Below are positions 26,381 through 35,189 of a stretch of DNA of 56,561 nt, piece by piece. The position numbers and the translations under genes were made by a program. Source of the stretch: Pseudomonadota bacterium. Lineage in GTDB: Bacteria; Myxococcota_A; Polyangia; Polyangiales; Polyangiaceae. The stretch lies in NCBI GenBank assembly GCA_023432025.1, contig JAEYVE010000201.1, positions 1 to 56,561 on the forward strand. Direction: 5' to 3'. The notes under the pieces are model-generated. The model did no database searches and was not told the origin of the DNA. It saw nothing but the letters and a program-made list of their open reading frames with translations. Position 1 is the first letter of the stretch; every line of letters begins with the position of its first letter.

Positions 26381-26553
26381 AGTCGCGTCCGAACCGCGGG
26401 CCAATGCCTCGGAGAGGCGAGCTGCGCGAGAAGGGGCCACTGTGGGTTCCAGTCGCGGTGCACGGAGATGTGTGCACGGGGGCGCACGCTGCGCATGGAC
26501 TCGCATAACAAACGCAGCACATAACGAACTGTTCACTGGATGAAGTCGCTCTT

Positions 26554-27087
26554 GTGGTAACCCGTCCGACGATGCATGTGACGTCTGCGGTCGTGTCATG
26601 GATGTCGGCGTTGTGCGGGGCCGCTGCGGGCGGATGGGTGAGCTACAGGATCGCTCGGTACCGGTTGGCTCGAGAGGACGCGAGGAGCCGACAAGAGCGC
26701 CACCGCCATCGTTTGGAGGCGCGGCTTGCGCAACAAGATCGAACCTTGCGCCTCATGCGCGTCGCGCTCCGCTCCGAACCCAGGGAGGTCCGCGAAGGCT
26801 CCGCGCAAATCGTGCTGGCGGCCGAGCTCGGCTCCGGTGCGACGGATTTCGCGGACGCGGTCGAGGAGGCGCTCGGTAGCCTCGAGCGTGAGCGTGACGC
26901 CGCGCCTTTGGAGGAGTGCATCGCGGCACTGGAGAGCATGTTCGGCAAGACGCGGCGGCAGCTCGCTACTCTCGAGGAGGAAACGCCCTTCAACTTCGAT
27001 GCGATGGAAGAGCTCTGGCTGGCGCGAGACGCACGTCGCCTGGGCGGGCTCGGAACTTCCAGCGGAGTCGACCGCATCAGCGCCTAG
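26554..27087 (+). CDS. hypothetical membrane-anchored helical protein
   Basis: A 177-residue protein of unknown function. The start is GTG 26554; ATG 26572 is equally possible. A single N-terminal hydrophobic helix (VVSWMSALCGAAAGGWVSYRI) is followed directly by an Arg/Glu-rich helix (about 32-70, likely coiled coil). The rest is a soluble helical region rich in Glu/Ala. This suggests an inner-membrane anchor with a cytoplasmic coiled coil. Neighbours (glnE and hemB) give no clue to function. The 173 bp before it are lower in GC than the surroundings and could hold its promoter. Confidence 0.55.
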   Translation: MVTRPTMHVTSAVVSWMSALCGAAAGGWVSYRIARYRLAREDARSRQERHRHRLEARLAQQDRTLRLMRVALRSEPREVREGSAQIVLAAELGSGATDFADAVEEALGSLERERDAAPLEECIAALESMFGKTRRQLATLEEETPFNFDAMEELWLARDARRLGGLGTSSGVDRISA

Positions 27088-27136
27088 GGCAAATGCCGCG
27101 GCCGCTCGCGGAGCCCGAGCCATCCCTCTGCTCGAC

Positions 27137-28117
27137 TCAGGTCGCGAGCAGACGAGCGGCGTCCAGCGCTGCGTAGGTGAAGATGATGTCGGCGCCCGCG
27201 CGTCGGAACGCCAGCAGGCTCTCGATGAGGCAGCGATCGTAGTCCAGCCAACCGCGCTCGGCGGCCGCGCACAACATCGCGTACTCGCCGGACACGTGAT
27301 AGGCGGCGACGGGCAGCGTCGTATTTTCACGAACCAGCCGCACCATGTCGAGGTACGGCAGCCCTGGCTTGACCATCAGCCAGTCAGCGCCTTCGGCTTC
27401 GTCGAGCCGAATTTCTCGCAGGGCTTCGCGGCTGTTGGCCGGGTCCATCTGGTACGTTTTCTTGTCGCCGGCGCGCGGAGCCGAGTCGAGCGCGTCGCGG
27501 AACGGACCGTAGAAGCCGGACGCGTACTTCACCGCGTAGCTGCAGATAGCGACGTTGGGAAAGCCAGCCTCGTCCAAGGCGCTTCGGATGGCTCGCACCC
27601 GACCGTCCATCATGTCGGACGGGGCGACGACGTCTGCGCCAGCGCGAGCCTGGTTGACGGCCATCCGCGCCAGGATGGGCAGCGTCGCTTCGTTGTCGAT
27701 GCGACCGTCGACGAGCACGCCGTCGTGGCCGTCCGAGGAGTACGGGTCGAGCGCGACGTCCGTGATGACGAGCACCTCGGGGACCTCCGCCTTCAGGGCG
27801 CGTACGGCACGTTGGAGGAGGCCGTCCGGGTTCTCGCTTTCCTTCCCGTAGGGGTCCTTCAGCTCGTCGGAGAGCGCTGGAAAGAGCGCGACGGCCCGCA
27901 CGCCGAGCCGAGCGGCCTCTTCCGCCTTTTTCACGAGCGCGCGCACGCCGAGTCGAGCTTGCCGGGGCATGGACGCGATGGGCGTTTCCTTCTCTTCGTC
28001 TTGCACGAAGAGCGGAAGCACGAGGTGCTCGGCGGAGAGGTGCGCTTCGCGGACCAGAGCGCGCATCGAAGGGCTCGTTCGGTTGCGGCGAGGACGCTCG
28101 GGGTGCGGGACCGTCAT
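27137..28117 (-). CDS. hemB: porphobilinogen synthase (ALA dehydratase), magnesium-type
   Basis: Condenses two 5-aminolevulinate molecules to porphobilinogen in tetrapyrrole synthesis. I chose ATG 28117 over an in-frame TTG at 28123; this gives 326 residues. Both Schiff-base lysines are present, in SYAVKYASGFYGPFRDA (K197) and LMVKPGLPYLD (K250). In the metal-site region (ITDVALDPYSSDGHDG, 118-132) the Cys cluster of zinc enzymes is replaced by Asp/Ser, so this is a non-zinc, magnesium-dependent type. An N-terminal arm of about 20 basic residues fits the octamer-forming arm. Convergent with the small membrane-anchored gene. Confidence 0.96.
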   Translation of the reverse strand: MTVPHPERPRRNRTSPSMRALVREAHLSAEHLVLPLFVQDEEKETPIASMPRQARLGVRALVKKAEEAARLGVRAVALFPALSDELKDPYGKESENPDGLLQRAVRALKAEVPEVLVITDVALDPYSSDGHDGVLVDGRIDNEATLPILARMAVNQARAGADVVAPSDMMDGRVRAIRSALDEAGFPNVAICSYAVKYASGFYGPFRDALDSAPRAGDKKTYQMDPANSREALREIRLDEAEGADWLMVKPGLPYLDMVRLVRENTTLPVAAYHVSGEYAMLCAAAERGWLDYDRCLIESLLAFRRAGADIIFTYAALDAARLLAT

Positions 28118-28326
28118 GACCAAACGCTAGCGTAGGTGGGCCGAGTCAACCAAGACGGGACTCCCGAGGCGCGAAGCAAACGTCTCGATTTGGGTGGGGT
28201 GCGTCCGCAAGGCGGACGAATCGTTGGCACTCGTGTCAGGCGGAGCGAAAGGAGTGAGATTGCCCTGAATGTTCAGCGCGCGGCGGCGTTCTGAGCACGC
28301 GTCGCCCCGACGGGGCCCGAAGCACG

Positions 28327-29652
28327 ATGGAACCCTCCCGCCTCATTTCGGTGGACCTCCGGGACGCCGAGGCAGCGGCGCGCAGGCGCGTCGCGCCCAC
28401 GACGCCGCCCAGCTGGCGTGTGCTAGCGACGCGATTGGGGGGCGAGCACCGTCGATTGATCGAGCGACTGCTGCTGATCGGCGTGCTCGTGGGGACTGGG
28501 GCGTCGCTCTGCCGCTTGAGCGCGTCGCGCGCGCTGTGGTCGAACGACGAGACCGACTTGGTGAGCCTCGCCTTCGCCATGACGGAAGACGCGGCGCTTT
28601 GGCTCCGCCCTACCTACCACCCGCTCGACGATCCCCGCGGCGTGCTGGGTCAGGGGATCGTGGCTCCGCCGCTGGCGAGCGCGCTGATGGCATTGCCCAT
28701 GATGCTGGGGATCGACGCAACGTGGGCGTGGAGCGTAGTTGGCGGCGCGGTGTTCGTTGGCGGCATGATCGCCCTCACGCGCGCTCTCTCGGGGGCGCCG
28801 CTGCTTCACGTCGCTGCGGCAGTGGCGTTGATGGTGGCGCTTTCGCCGCGCTTGGCGGTGGACGTTTTATTCCTGGAGGCCGAGGTGCCGCTCGCCGGGT
28901 TCTGTGCGTTCGCCATGGCGGCTTCCTTGTCGAAAACTTCCAGGCTCTCCGTAGCGCTGCGCGCCGCGCTTTCTGGTGGACTCTTGGGCCTCGGCTTCTT
29001 GTGCAAGCTGTGGCTCGTGCTGCCCGCGGCGCTTTCGTGTTTTCTGGTCTTCGCGGTCGGGCGCGAGCAGCGGGCGCGAGCGCTCTTTGCGCTCGTCGTG
29101 GCGGCGCTCTTCGTCGGCAGCGCCCATTTTGTGTTCGTCTTGGCGTGCGACCCCGAATCGGTTGGGCGCTGGCTCAGCGAGGTTTATTTCTCTGCGTTCC
29201 AGACGACGGGCGTCGCTGCCACGAAATGGGAGGGCGTGGACGCCTACCCGAACTGGTCACACGGCGTTTTCTACTATCCCGCCGCGATTGCGCGTGAGCT
29301 GGGATTCGGAGCGCCGTTGGCTGTCGCGGGGTCGTGGATCTTGGCGCGCTCGGCGGCGCGACGCCCGAGCGCATCTTCGAACCGAAGGGTTGCTGCGGCC
29401 GTCGGGCTTTCGTTGGGCTTGGCCGCCTTGAGCGTTCCGGCCATCAAGGAGCCGCTCTACGTGCTCACCATCATCAGCAGCTTGGCTTCCGTGGGAGCGC
29501 TCTACCTGGTGTTGGCTCTGCGTGCACGTCCGCCGCTCTGGAGCGTGGGGCTCGTCCTGGTCGTGGCGCTCGTCGCTTCGGTCACCGCGGAGCGTCCCCC
29601 CGGGGTCATCCACGAGAAGCGAGCTCTCCGCATTCTCGCGGGACAACGCTGA
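28327..29652 (+). CDS. GT39/PMT-like membrane protein
   Basis: A 441-residue integral membrane protein with about ten hydrophobic segments after a 45-residue cytoplasmic N-terminus. The first periplasmic loop carries an acidic motif (SNDETDLVSLAF), in the position of the D-E motif of GT39-type glycosyltransferases and ArnT. A later GLLGLGFLCKLWLVLP matches the helix-Lys segment seen in that family. The substrate is not predictable. It follows a 209-bp intergenic region with a 7-bp stem-loop (28202-28218) and is convergent with the phenylalanine hydroxylase gene, 11 bp away. It could equally be a family that has lost activity. Confidence 0.65.
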   Translation: MEPSRLISVDLRDAEAAARRRVAPTTPPSWRVLATRLGGEHRRLIERLLLIGVLVGTGASLCRLSASRALWSNDETDLVSLAFAMTEDAALWLRPTYHPLDDPRGVLGQGIVAPPLASALMALPMMLGIDATWAWSVVGGAVFVGGMIALTRALSGAPLLHVAAAVALMVALSPRLAVDVLFLEAEVPLAGFCAFAMAASLSKTSRLSVALRAALSGGLLGLGFLCKLWLVLPAALSCFLVFAVGREQRARALFALVVAALFVGSAHFVFVLACDPESVGRWLSEVYFSAFQTTGVAATKWEGVDAYPNWSHGVFYYPAAIARELGFGAPLAVAGSWILARSAARRPSASSNRRVAAAVGLSLGLAALSVPAIKEPLYVLTIISSLASVGALYLVLALRARPPLWSVGLVLVVALVASVTAERPPGVIHEKRALRILAGQR

Positions 29653-29663
29653 GAGACCGTTGC

Positions 29664-31469
29664 TCAGGACGCGAGTCGCGCGAGGCGGCGGAGCCCCAGC
29701 GCAATCGGCTCGCGGTGCGAGAAGCGGACCTCGAGGCGCTCCAAAGTGGACCTCAGATCCGGCGACACCGAGCGCTCTCCAGCGCGGAGCAAGAGCTCCA
29801 GAAGGTGATACCGAAGTAGCCACTCGTCGGGGTAGCTTCGATCCAAAGTTTCGATGAGACGTGTCACGGCGCGTGCGGCGTTCGTTCCCCAATCGGACCT
29901 CCAGAGGGCGAGAACCTCCTCGTAGAGGTGGATCAGTCTCTGGTCTTCCGCCGAAAAGTTGCGCGCTCCGGGCACGCGACGTGCCGAGGGGCTGCTCGAA
30001 GCGTGGAAGGCCGGATCCACGGCGCCGGCGCGCACGCTGCACACGTGACCTCGAGCCACCAGCGTGAGCCCCGGGAGCGCCGTGTCCGCCCAGTGAGCGT
30101 TCATGAGCCCGATCAGGAGCGCGTCATGACTCGTCGCCACGTTGCGAACGATGTGGCTGATCCGCCCGCGCAGGGGGGCGCCGGCGACGTCCAGGCTCAC
30201 CTCTCGGTCGATTCGGCAGGTATCCCCTTCGAAAGCAGCGGGCGCCGCTCCAACGAAGAGTTCGGCGTGTTCTGGCAGCTGGCTCGGAAGCGCGTCCGCG
30301 ACGAGCGTGCCACTCACGGCCACACCCCAAGGGCCGCGCAATCGAACGCGGCACGGCCCTCCGGGCTCGCGCGTCTCGAACGACTCCACCACACCAATCA
30401 AGTCGACCAGGGGCCCCGCGCGGTCCTCGCCGACGCGCACGGTCGCGAGCTCTTCGCTCAGCACCGCCTCCCGAAGGCCCTCCGCTCCGCCTCGCGAGAC
30501 GCTCAACGTCGAGAGGACGTCCGAGAGTACTTCCTGAAGGTGGTCGAAGTCTCGTGCCACGAAGAGCTGAGGCTGGGCGCGCGTGACGTCGTACGCCACC
30601 TCGGTGCACGCCGCGTCGAGAGGCACCTTTTTCACCGAACGGTCGTGGCAGGAGTAGCTTTCCCCCAAAGACGACAAGAGGCCGGCGCCGAAGAGGCGGT
30701 AGTCTTTTGGAGTTCCCACGAGGCCATACTCCGCGGTCCACCAGTAGAGGCGGGACATTCGTGTTGCCTCCGTGACGCGTGTGACGGAGCCAGCCGCCTC
30801 TTCGAAGGCACGCTCGGCGCGTGCGATGTCGGCGTTGCTGGCGTCCGGGCGCTCCTTGGTCTCGCTGAGATCGTAGATGGCCCGGTAGAGGTTTTCGTCT
30901 TCTTTCGAGCTGAACGCGGCTGCTCCGGCCGAGCCGATGCGGCGCAAGAACTCAGCGTAGGCCGCGTCCGGCAGGATGGGAGCGTGCCCGGCGGCTTCGT
31001 GAATGATGTCGGGCGCGGGCGTGTACACGAGGTGACGCGCCGTGCGCATGTCCGCGGCGATGGGCAGGATCCCCAGGGCTTGCAGCTCCACGAAGGCGCG
31101 GGGCGGAATGAAGCCGTCCACGCACACTGCGCCCCAACCGAAGCGGGCGAGGCAACGGTCCATCTCCTCGATGCGCGGGATGCGTTCGGTCGAAATACCG
31201 GCCTCTGCGAGGCCCTTTTCGTACGCCGGGTGGGCGCTGTGCCGCAGGGTGTCGAAGATCTGCGTCAACACGAAGCGCCACACGGCTTGGTCGACCGCGT
31301 TGTAGGCCTCGTACGCCTGCTCCACGATGAGGTGGCACAAATGCCTGGGTACGCGCTCGCGAGTGCTCGGCCCTGCCGGATGCTCGCTCGTGGGGCTCGG
31401 CGACGGATGCGCGTCCGCCTGCGCTGCCGACCGCTCTTGGTTGCCATGGGCGGCGGGACCGTCGGTCAT
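29664..31469 (-). CDS. phenylalanine 4-monooxygenase, long form
   Basis: Iron- and pterin-dependent aromatic amino acid hydroxylase. The catalytic core lies in about residues 40-330 of 601. Iron ligands are the two His of PDIIHEAAGHAP (H157, H162) and Glu in WWTAEYGL (E247). Extra features are an N-terminal disordered stretch of about 35 residues and a C-terminal half (330-601) with no match to the short proteobacterial PhhA. It resembles the long bacterial form seen in Bacteroidetes and myxobacteria. No ACT regulatory domain is recognisable at the N-terminus. Pterin-4a-carbinolamine dehydratase is not nearby. The likely role is tyrosine formation or phenylalanine breakdown. Confidence 0.88.
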   Translation of the reverse strand: MTDGPAAHGNQERSAAQADAHPSPSPTSEHPAGPSTRERVPRHLCHLIVEQAYEAYNAVDQAVWRFVLTQIFDTLRHSAHPAYEKGLAEAGISTERIPRIEEMDRCLARFGWGAVCVDGFIPPRAFVELQALGILPIAADMRTARHLVYTPAPDIIHEAAGHAPILPDAAYAEFLRRIGSAGAAAFSSKEDENLYRAIYDLSETKERPDASNADIARAERAFEEAAGSVTRVTEATRMSRLYWWTAEYGLVGTPKDYRLFGAGLLSSLGESYSCHDRSVKKVPLDAACTEVAYDVTRAQPQLFVARDFDHLQEVLSDVLSTLSVSRGGAEGLREAVLSEELATVRVGEDRAGPLVDLIGVVESFETREPGGPCRVRLRGPWGVAVSGTLVADALPSQLPEHAELFVGAAPAAFEGDTCRIDREVSLDVAGAPLRGRISHIVRNVATSHDALLIGLMNAHWADTALPGLTLVARGHVCSVRAGAVDPAFHASSSPSARRVPGARNFSAEDQRLIHLYEEVLALWRSDWGTNAARAVTRLIETLDRSYPDEWLLRYHLLELLLRAGERSVSPDLRSTLERLEVRFSHREPIALGLRRLARLAS

Positions 31470-31627
31470 GGGTCATTCTAGCATTCCTCGGAGCCTTTCC
31501 CGGGCCGCTTTACTCCGGAAGTACCTGTCGCTAAACGCGGGGCGGAAATGGCTTGCGCCTCGCCGTCCTGCGAGGACGAGCGGGTACTCGCCGAATCGGC
31601 CACTCATCGAAAGAGCGGAGCAGCATT

Positions 31628-32857
31628 GTGAGCAAGGTTCTCATCATCGGAGCGGGAGGAGTCGGACGCGTCGTGGTGCACAAGTGTGCCCAACTGAAGG
31701 ACGTGTTTTCCGAAGTCGTCCTGGCTAGCCGTACCAAGGCGAAGTGCGACGAAATCGCCAAGGAAGTAGAGGAGATGGTGGGCGTCAAGGTCGTCACCGA
31801 GCAGGTGGACGCCGACGACTCCAAGCAGACGGCCGCGCTCATCAAGAAGCACGCGCCCGATCTCGTGCTCAACGTGGCCCTGCCGTATCAGGATCTCACC
31901 ATCATGGACGCGTGCCTCGAGGCGGGCGTGCCGTACCTCGACACCGCCAACTACGAGCCGCCGGACAACGCGAAGTTCGAGTACCACTGGCAGTGGGCCT
32001 ACCAGGAGCGCTTCGAGAAAGCCGGCCTCATGGCTCTACTCGGCTCGGGCTTCGACCCGGGCGTCACGAACGTCTTCTGCGCCTACGCGCAGAAGAAGCT
32101 GTTCGACGAAATCCACTACGTGGACATCTTGGATTGCAACGCCGGCAACCACGGCCACGCGTTCGCCACCAACTTCAACCCCGAAATCAACATTCGGGAA
32201 ATCACGCAGCCAGGTCGCTACTGGCAGCGCGGTGGCAAAAAGGACGTGGGCGAGGGCGAGTGGGTCACCATCGAGCCCATGAGCATGCGCTGGGACTTCG
32301 ACTTCCCCGAGTGCGGTGTGAAGCCGGCCTACGTGCTCTATCACGAGGAGCTCGAGTCACTTTGCCGCAACATCAAGGGGCTGAAGAGAATTCGTTTTTG
32401 GATGACCTTCGGTGACTCGTACCTCACGCACCTGCGCGTGCTCCAGAACGTCGGCATGACGAGCATCGAGCCCATCGAGTTCCAAGGGCAGCAGATCGTT
32501 CCGATCCAGTTCCTGAAGGCGCTGTTGCCGGACCCCGCCAGCCTCGCCAAGAACTACACGGGCAAGACGTGCATCGGCTGCCTCATCGAAGGCGTGAAGG
32601 ACGGCAAGCCCAAGAAGGTCTTCATCTACAACGTCTGTGACCACGCAGAGTCGTACAAGGAGACTCGCTCACAGGCCATCAGCTACACCACGGGTGTCCC
32701 GGCGGCCGTCGGCGCCGCCATGATGGTGACGGGCAAGTGGAGCGGGAAGGGCGTCTTCAACATGGAGCAGCTCGATCCCGAGCCCTTCCTGGAGCTCTTG
32801 GGCAAACACGGCTTGCCGTGGCACGTCGTGGACATGAGCGACGTTCAGGCGCCCTGA
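31628..32857 (+). CDS. carboxynorspermidine/carboxyspermidine synthase (saccharopine dehydrogenase family)
   Basis: NADPH-dependent enzyme that joins aspartate semialdehyde to a diamine to give carboxynorspermidine or carboxyspermidine. The start is GTG 31628, directly before the nucleotide-binding KVLIIGAGGVGRVV; the 409 residues match the family. The conserved NVALPYQDLTIMDACLEAGV and GSGFDPGVTNVFCAYA are present. The next gene encodes the matching decarboxylase, which identifies this as the polyamine branch rather than lysine metabolism. Whether putrescine or diaminopropane is the substrate cannot be read from sequence. Confidence 0.93.
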   Translation: MSKVLIIGAGGVGRVVVHKCAQLKDVFSEVVLASRTKAKCDEIAKEVEEMVGVKVVTEQVDADDSKQTAALIKKHAPDLVLNVALPYQDLTIMDACLEAGVPYLDTANYEPPDNAKFEYHWQWAYQERFEKAGLMALLGSGFDPGVTNVFCAYAQKKLFDEIHYVDILDCNAGNHGHAFATNFNPEINIREITQPGRYWQRGGKKDVGEGEWVTIEPMSMRWDFDFPECGVKPAYVLYHEELESLCRNIKGLKRIRFWMTFGDSYLTHLRVLQNVGMTSIEPIEFQGQQIVPIQFLKALLPDPASLAKNYTGKTCIGCLIEGVKDGKPKKVFIYNVCDHAESYKETRSQAISYTTGVPAAVGAAMMVTGKWSGKGVFNMEQLDPEPFLELLGKHGLPWHVVDMSDVQAP

Positions 32858-32871
32858 GCGGGTGACAGGAG

Positions 32872-32903
32872 GCGTTCGAGCGCCCCGCGGGGCGCTCGAA
32901 CGC
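32872..32903. repeat. perfect 32-bp palindrome between polyamine genes
   Basis: The 16 bases from 32872 (GCGTTCGAGCGCCCCG) are followed at once by their exact reverse complement to 32903. As RNA this would form a very stable hairpin in the 90-nt spacer between the synthase and decarboxylase genes. A second, smaller hairpin follows (GCGCGC, GAA, GCGCGC at 32921-32935). There is no T-run, so it may act as a processing or stability element, an attenuator or a protein site. Confidence 0.75.
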
Positions 32904-32935
32904 GAGGCTAGTGAAAGAAAGCGCGCGAAGCGCGC

Positions 32936-32940
32936 AGGAG
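32936..32940 (+). promoter_or_regulatory. ribosome binding site deciding a TTG start
   Basis: AGGAG at 32936-32940 lies 7 bases before TTG 32948. It follows directly on the 32921-32935 hairpin, so folding of that hairpin could affect access to it. Confidence 0.6.
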
Positions 32941-32947
32941 TAGGCCG

Positions 32948-34144
32948 TTGGCAGAGCTGTACGGTGGCGAAAAGAGCCAAATCGAGGATCTGAGCTTCGA
33001 CCCCAAAGCCATCGAAACTCCGGCTTACGTGGTCGATCTGGGCCGCCTGCGCTCCAATCTCGCCATCATGGCGGACGTCCAGAAGCGGGCGGGGTGCAAA
33101 ATCCTGCTCGCGCAAAAGGGCTTCGCCATGTGGAGCGTGTACCCGCTGATGCGTGAGTACCTCGTGGGTACGACCGCCAGCTCGGTTCACGAGGCGCGCC
33201 TCGGCAAGGAAGAGTTCGGCGGCGAGGTGCACGTGTACGCGCCGGCGTATTCGCAGCGTGACATGGACGAGTTGGTCGAGATTGCCGATCACATCGTCTT
33301 CAATTCACCGGCTCAGTGGCACAAGTACCGGGACCAGGTGGCGCGGGCCGGTCGCAAGATCGAGTGTGCTCTCCGCGTCAATCCCGAGCACTCCGAAACC
33401 GAGTACCCGTTGTACGATCCGTGCGCGCCGGGCTCACGTCTCGGTACGCGCCGTTCGAACCTGGAAGGAGTGGATTTGAGCGGCCTTCACGGCTTGCACT
33501 TCCACAACCTGTGTCAGAAGGGCGCAGATTCCCTCGAGCGCACGCTCGCGGCGGTGGAGCGGCGCTTCGCGGACCTCATCCCGACGTTTCAGTGGGTGAA
33601 CTTTGGCGGCGGACATCACATCAGCAGGCCGGGTTACGACGTCGAGCTCTTGGTGAAGCTCGTGTCGAGCTTTCGCGAGCGCTGGAAGGTGGGTGTGTAC
33701 CTCGAGCCAGGTGAAGCCATGGCCCTGAACACGGGCTGGTTGGTCGCCGAGGTGCTGGACGTCATCGACGGCCCCATCCAGCTGCTCATTTTGGACGCGT
33801 CTGCGACCGCCCACATGCCCGACGTCCTCGAGGCGCCGTACCGCCCAGAAATCATCGGAGCGGGCGCGAGCGGCGAAAAGGCGTACACGTATCGCTTGGG
33901 CGGCCTGACCTGCCTCGCGGGAGACGTCATCGGCGACTACTCGTTCGACGAGCCGGTGCGCCCCGGAGACCGCCTCGTGTTCGAAGACATGGCCCACTAC
34001 ACCATGGTGAAGAACACCACGTTCAACGGCGTGCGCTTGCCCTCCATCGCTACGGTGGAGCCCCAGCCGGGCGTCCCGAATGGCGGCACGGTCCGCGTCG
34101 TGCGCCGCTTCGGGTACGAAGACTACAAGGGGCGTCTGAGCTGA
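32948..34144 (+). CDS. nspC: carboxynorspermidine/carboxyspermidine decarboxylase
   Basis: PLP-dependent alanine-racemase-fold decarboxylase that completes norspermidine or spermidine synthesis. The start is TTG 32948, supported by AGGAG 7 bases upstream. The 398-residue protein has the PLP Lys in KILLAQKGFAMW (K57), the LHGLHFHNLCQKG and WVNFGGGHHI stretches, the ILDASATAHMPDVLE segment and FEDMAHYTMVKNTTFNG near the C-terminus, typical of NspC. Paired with the upstream synthase, it gives the alternative polyamine route of many bacteria that lack SpeD/SpeE. The stop overlaps the next gene (CTGA). Confidence 0.95.
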   Translation: MAELYGGEKSQIEDLSFDPKAIETPAYVVDLGRLRSNLAIMADVQKRAGCKILLAQKGFAMWSVYPLMREYLVGTTASSVHEARLGKEEFGGEVHVYAPAYSQRDMDELVEIADHIVFNSPAQWHKYRDQVARAGRKIECALRVNPEHSETEYPLYDPCAPGSRLGTRRSNLEGVDLSGLHGLHFHNLCQKGADSLERTLAAVERRFADLIPTFQWVNFGGGHHISRPGYDVELLVKLVSSFRERWKVGVYLEPGEAMALNTGWLVAEVLDVIDGPIQLLILDASATAHMPDVLEAPYRPEIIGAGASGEKAYTYRLGGLTCLAGDVIGDYSFDEPVRPGDRLVFEDMAHYTMVKNTTFNGVRLPSIATVEPQPGVPNGGTVRVVRRFGYEDYKGRLS

Positions 34145-35019
34145 TCCGCGAGGCCGCTCCGCGCGCGCCGTGGGTTTCGGCTCTTCGCGCGCTTTCTTGC
34201 TCCGGTCTGGCGCTGTGGGCGCTGGCGTGTGCGGGCGTCACGGCCGAGCCCAAGACCGAGCCTTCGACTGATGAGACGCAGAGCGAGCCGCGCTCGCCCA
34301 CTCGGGACGAGTCGGGCTCGAGCACGGCAGAGCGCGAGAGTGAGCCGGTCCAGGTAGCGCTGCCGCCGTATGCCACGCTCGAGGTCGAGGGGTTCTTGCC
34401 GGCCTACGTCGCGCTTCCCGACGACGTTTCCGCGCCGCGTCCCGTCGTGGTGGCGGCTCACGGTGCAGGCGACGGTCCGCGTTATCAGTGCGAGTTTTGG
34501 CGTGAGCTCCTCCTGGCTCGCGCCTTCGTGCTCTGTCCTACGGGGCAGCCCCTCGGAAAATCCGAGGAGGAGGGCCACTACTACAAGACTCACCACGAGC
34601 TCGAACGAGAAGTGCTCGCGGCCGTAGAGGCGCTTCGCGCGGAGTACGGCACACACCTGGCTCCCGGCCCGTTCGTGTACGTCGCCTACTCGCAGGGAGC
34701 CACGATGGGCGCGCTGATGCTGCCGGCGCACGGCAACCTCTTCTCACGCATCGTGCTCGTCGAAGGAGGCTTCGAGCAGTGGAACGTCTCGGCAGCCAAA
34801 AAACTCCGGACATCCGGCGCCGAACGAGTGCTCCTCGTGTGCGGAACGCGGAGTTGCCGCCGCGGCGCCGAGCGCTCTCTGGAGTGGCTGAAAAAAGCGG
34901 GGCTCGAAGCGCGCTTGGAGATGGTGCCAGGCGGCGGACACACCTACGGCGGCGCCGTGGCGGAACGGCTCCAGCAAAGCCTCGCCTGGGTCTTCGACGG
35001 TGACGAACGGTTTCGCTGA
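34141..35019 (+). CDS. alpha/beta-hydrolase-fold lipoprotein with probable CTG start
   Basis: The 292-residue frame opens at CTG 34141, overlapping the nspC stop (CTGA), with AAGGGG at 34127-34132, 8 bases upstream. It reads a basic n-region, a hydrophobic core (VSALRALSCSGLALWALAC) with lipobox-like ALAC, then an Asp/Glu/Ser/Thr linker of about 45 residues. A shorter start at TTG 34396 would delete all of this. The catalytic fold begins near residue 80 (PRPVVVAAHGAGD). The nucleophile elbow is AYSQG (Ser184) and the His is in GGGHTYGG (H267). This looks like a dienelactone-hydrolase or esterase-type enzyme anchored in the envelope. The substrate is unknown and no ATG/GTG/TTG start exists between 34141 and 34393 in this frame. 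Confidence 0.75.
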   Translation: MIREAAPRAPWVSALRALSCSGLALWALACAGVTAEPKTEPSTDETQSEPRSPTRDESGSSTAERESEPVQVALPPYATLEVEGFLPAYVALPDDVSAPRPVVVAAHGAGDGPRYQCEFWRELLLARAFVLCPTGQPLGKSEEEGHYYKTHHELEREVLAAVEALRAEYGTHLAPGPFVYVAYSQGATMGALMLPAHGNLFSRIVLVEGGFEQWNVSAAKKLRTSGAERVLLVCGTRSCRRGAERSLEWLKKAGLEARLEMVPGGGHTYGGAVAERLQQSLAWVFDGDERFR

Positions 35020-35087
35020 AACGGGTTTCGGAAGCACACGGGCGCAGCTTGTGTGAACCCATGCTGGCACGAGTTTCGGACAAAGAT

Positions 35088-35120
35088 GCGCCGCGAACCG
35101 GGGGGATCGATTCGCGGCGC
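35088..35120. terminator. stem-loop between convergent genes
   Basis: Perfect 10-bp arms GCGCCGCGAA (35088-35097) and TTCGCGGCGC (35111-35120) lie between the hydrolase gene and the convergent hsp20 gene. No T-run is present, so any terminator role is inferred from position. Confidence 0.45.
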
Positions 35121-35189
35121 GGGGCGGACCGGGTATCGTTCAGGTGCGCGTGTGCTCACTCGATGATTCGAGCGCTACCGCTGTCGGCC

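Noticed and set aside
26301..26522. Cys-rich minus-strand frames after glnE
   Set aside because: They overlap the glnE end, have poor codon usage for this genome and no RBS.
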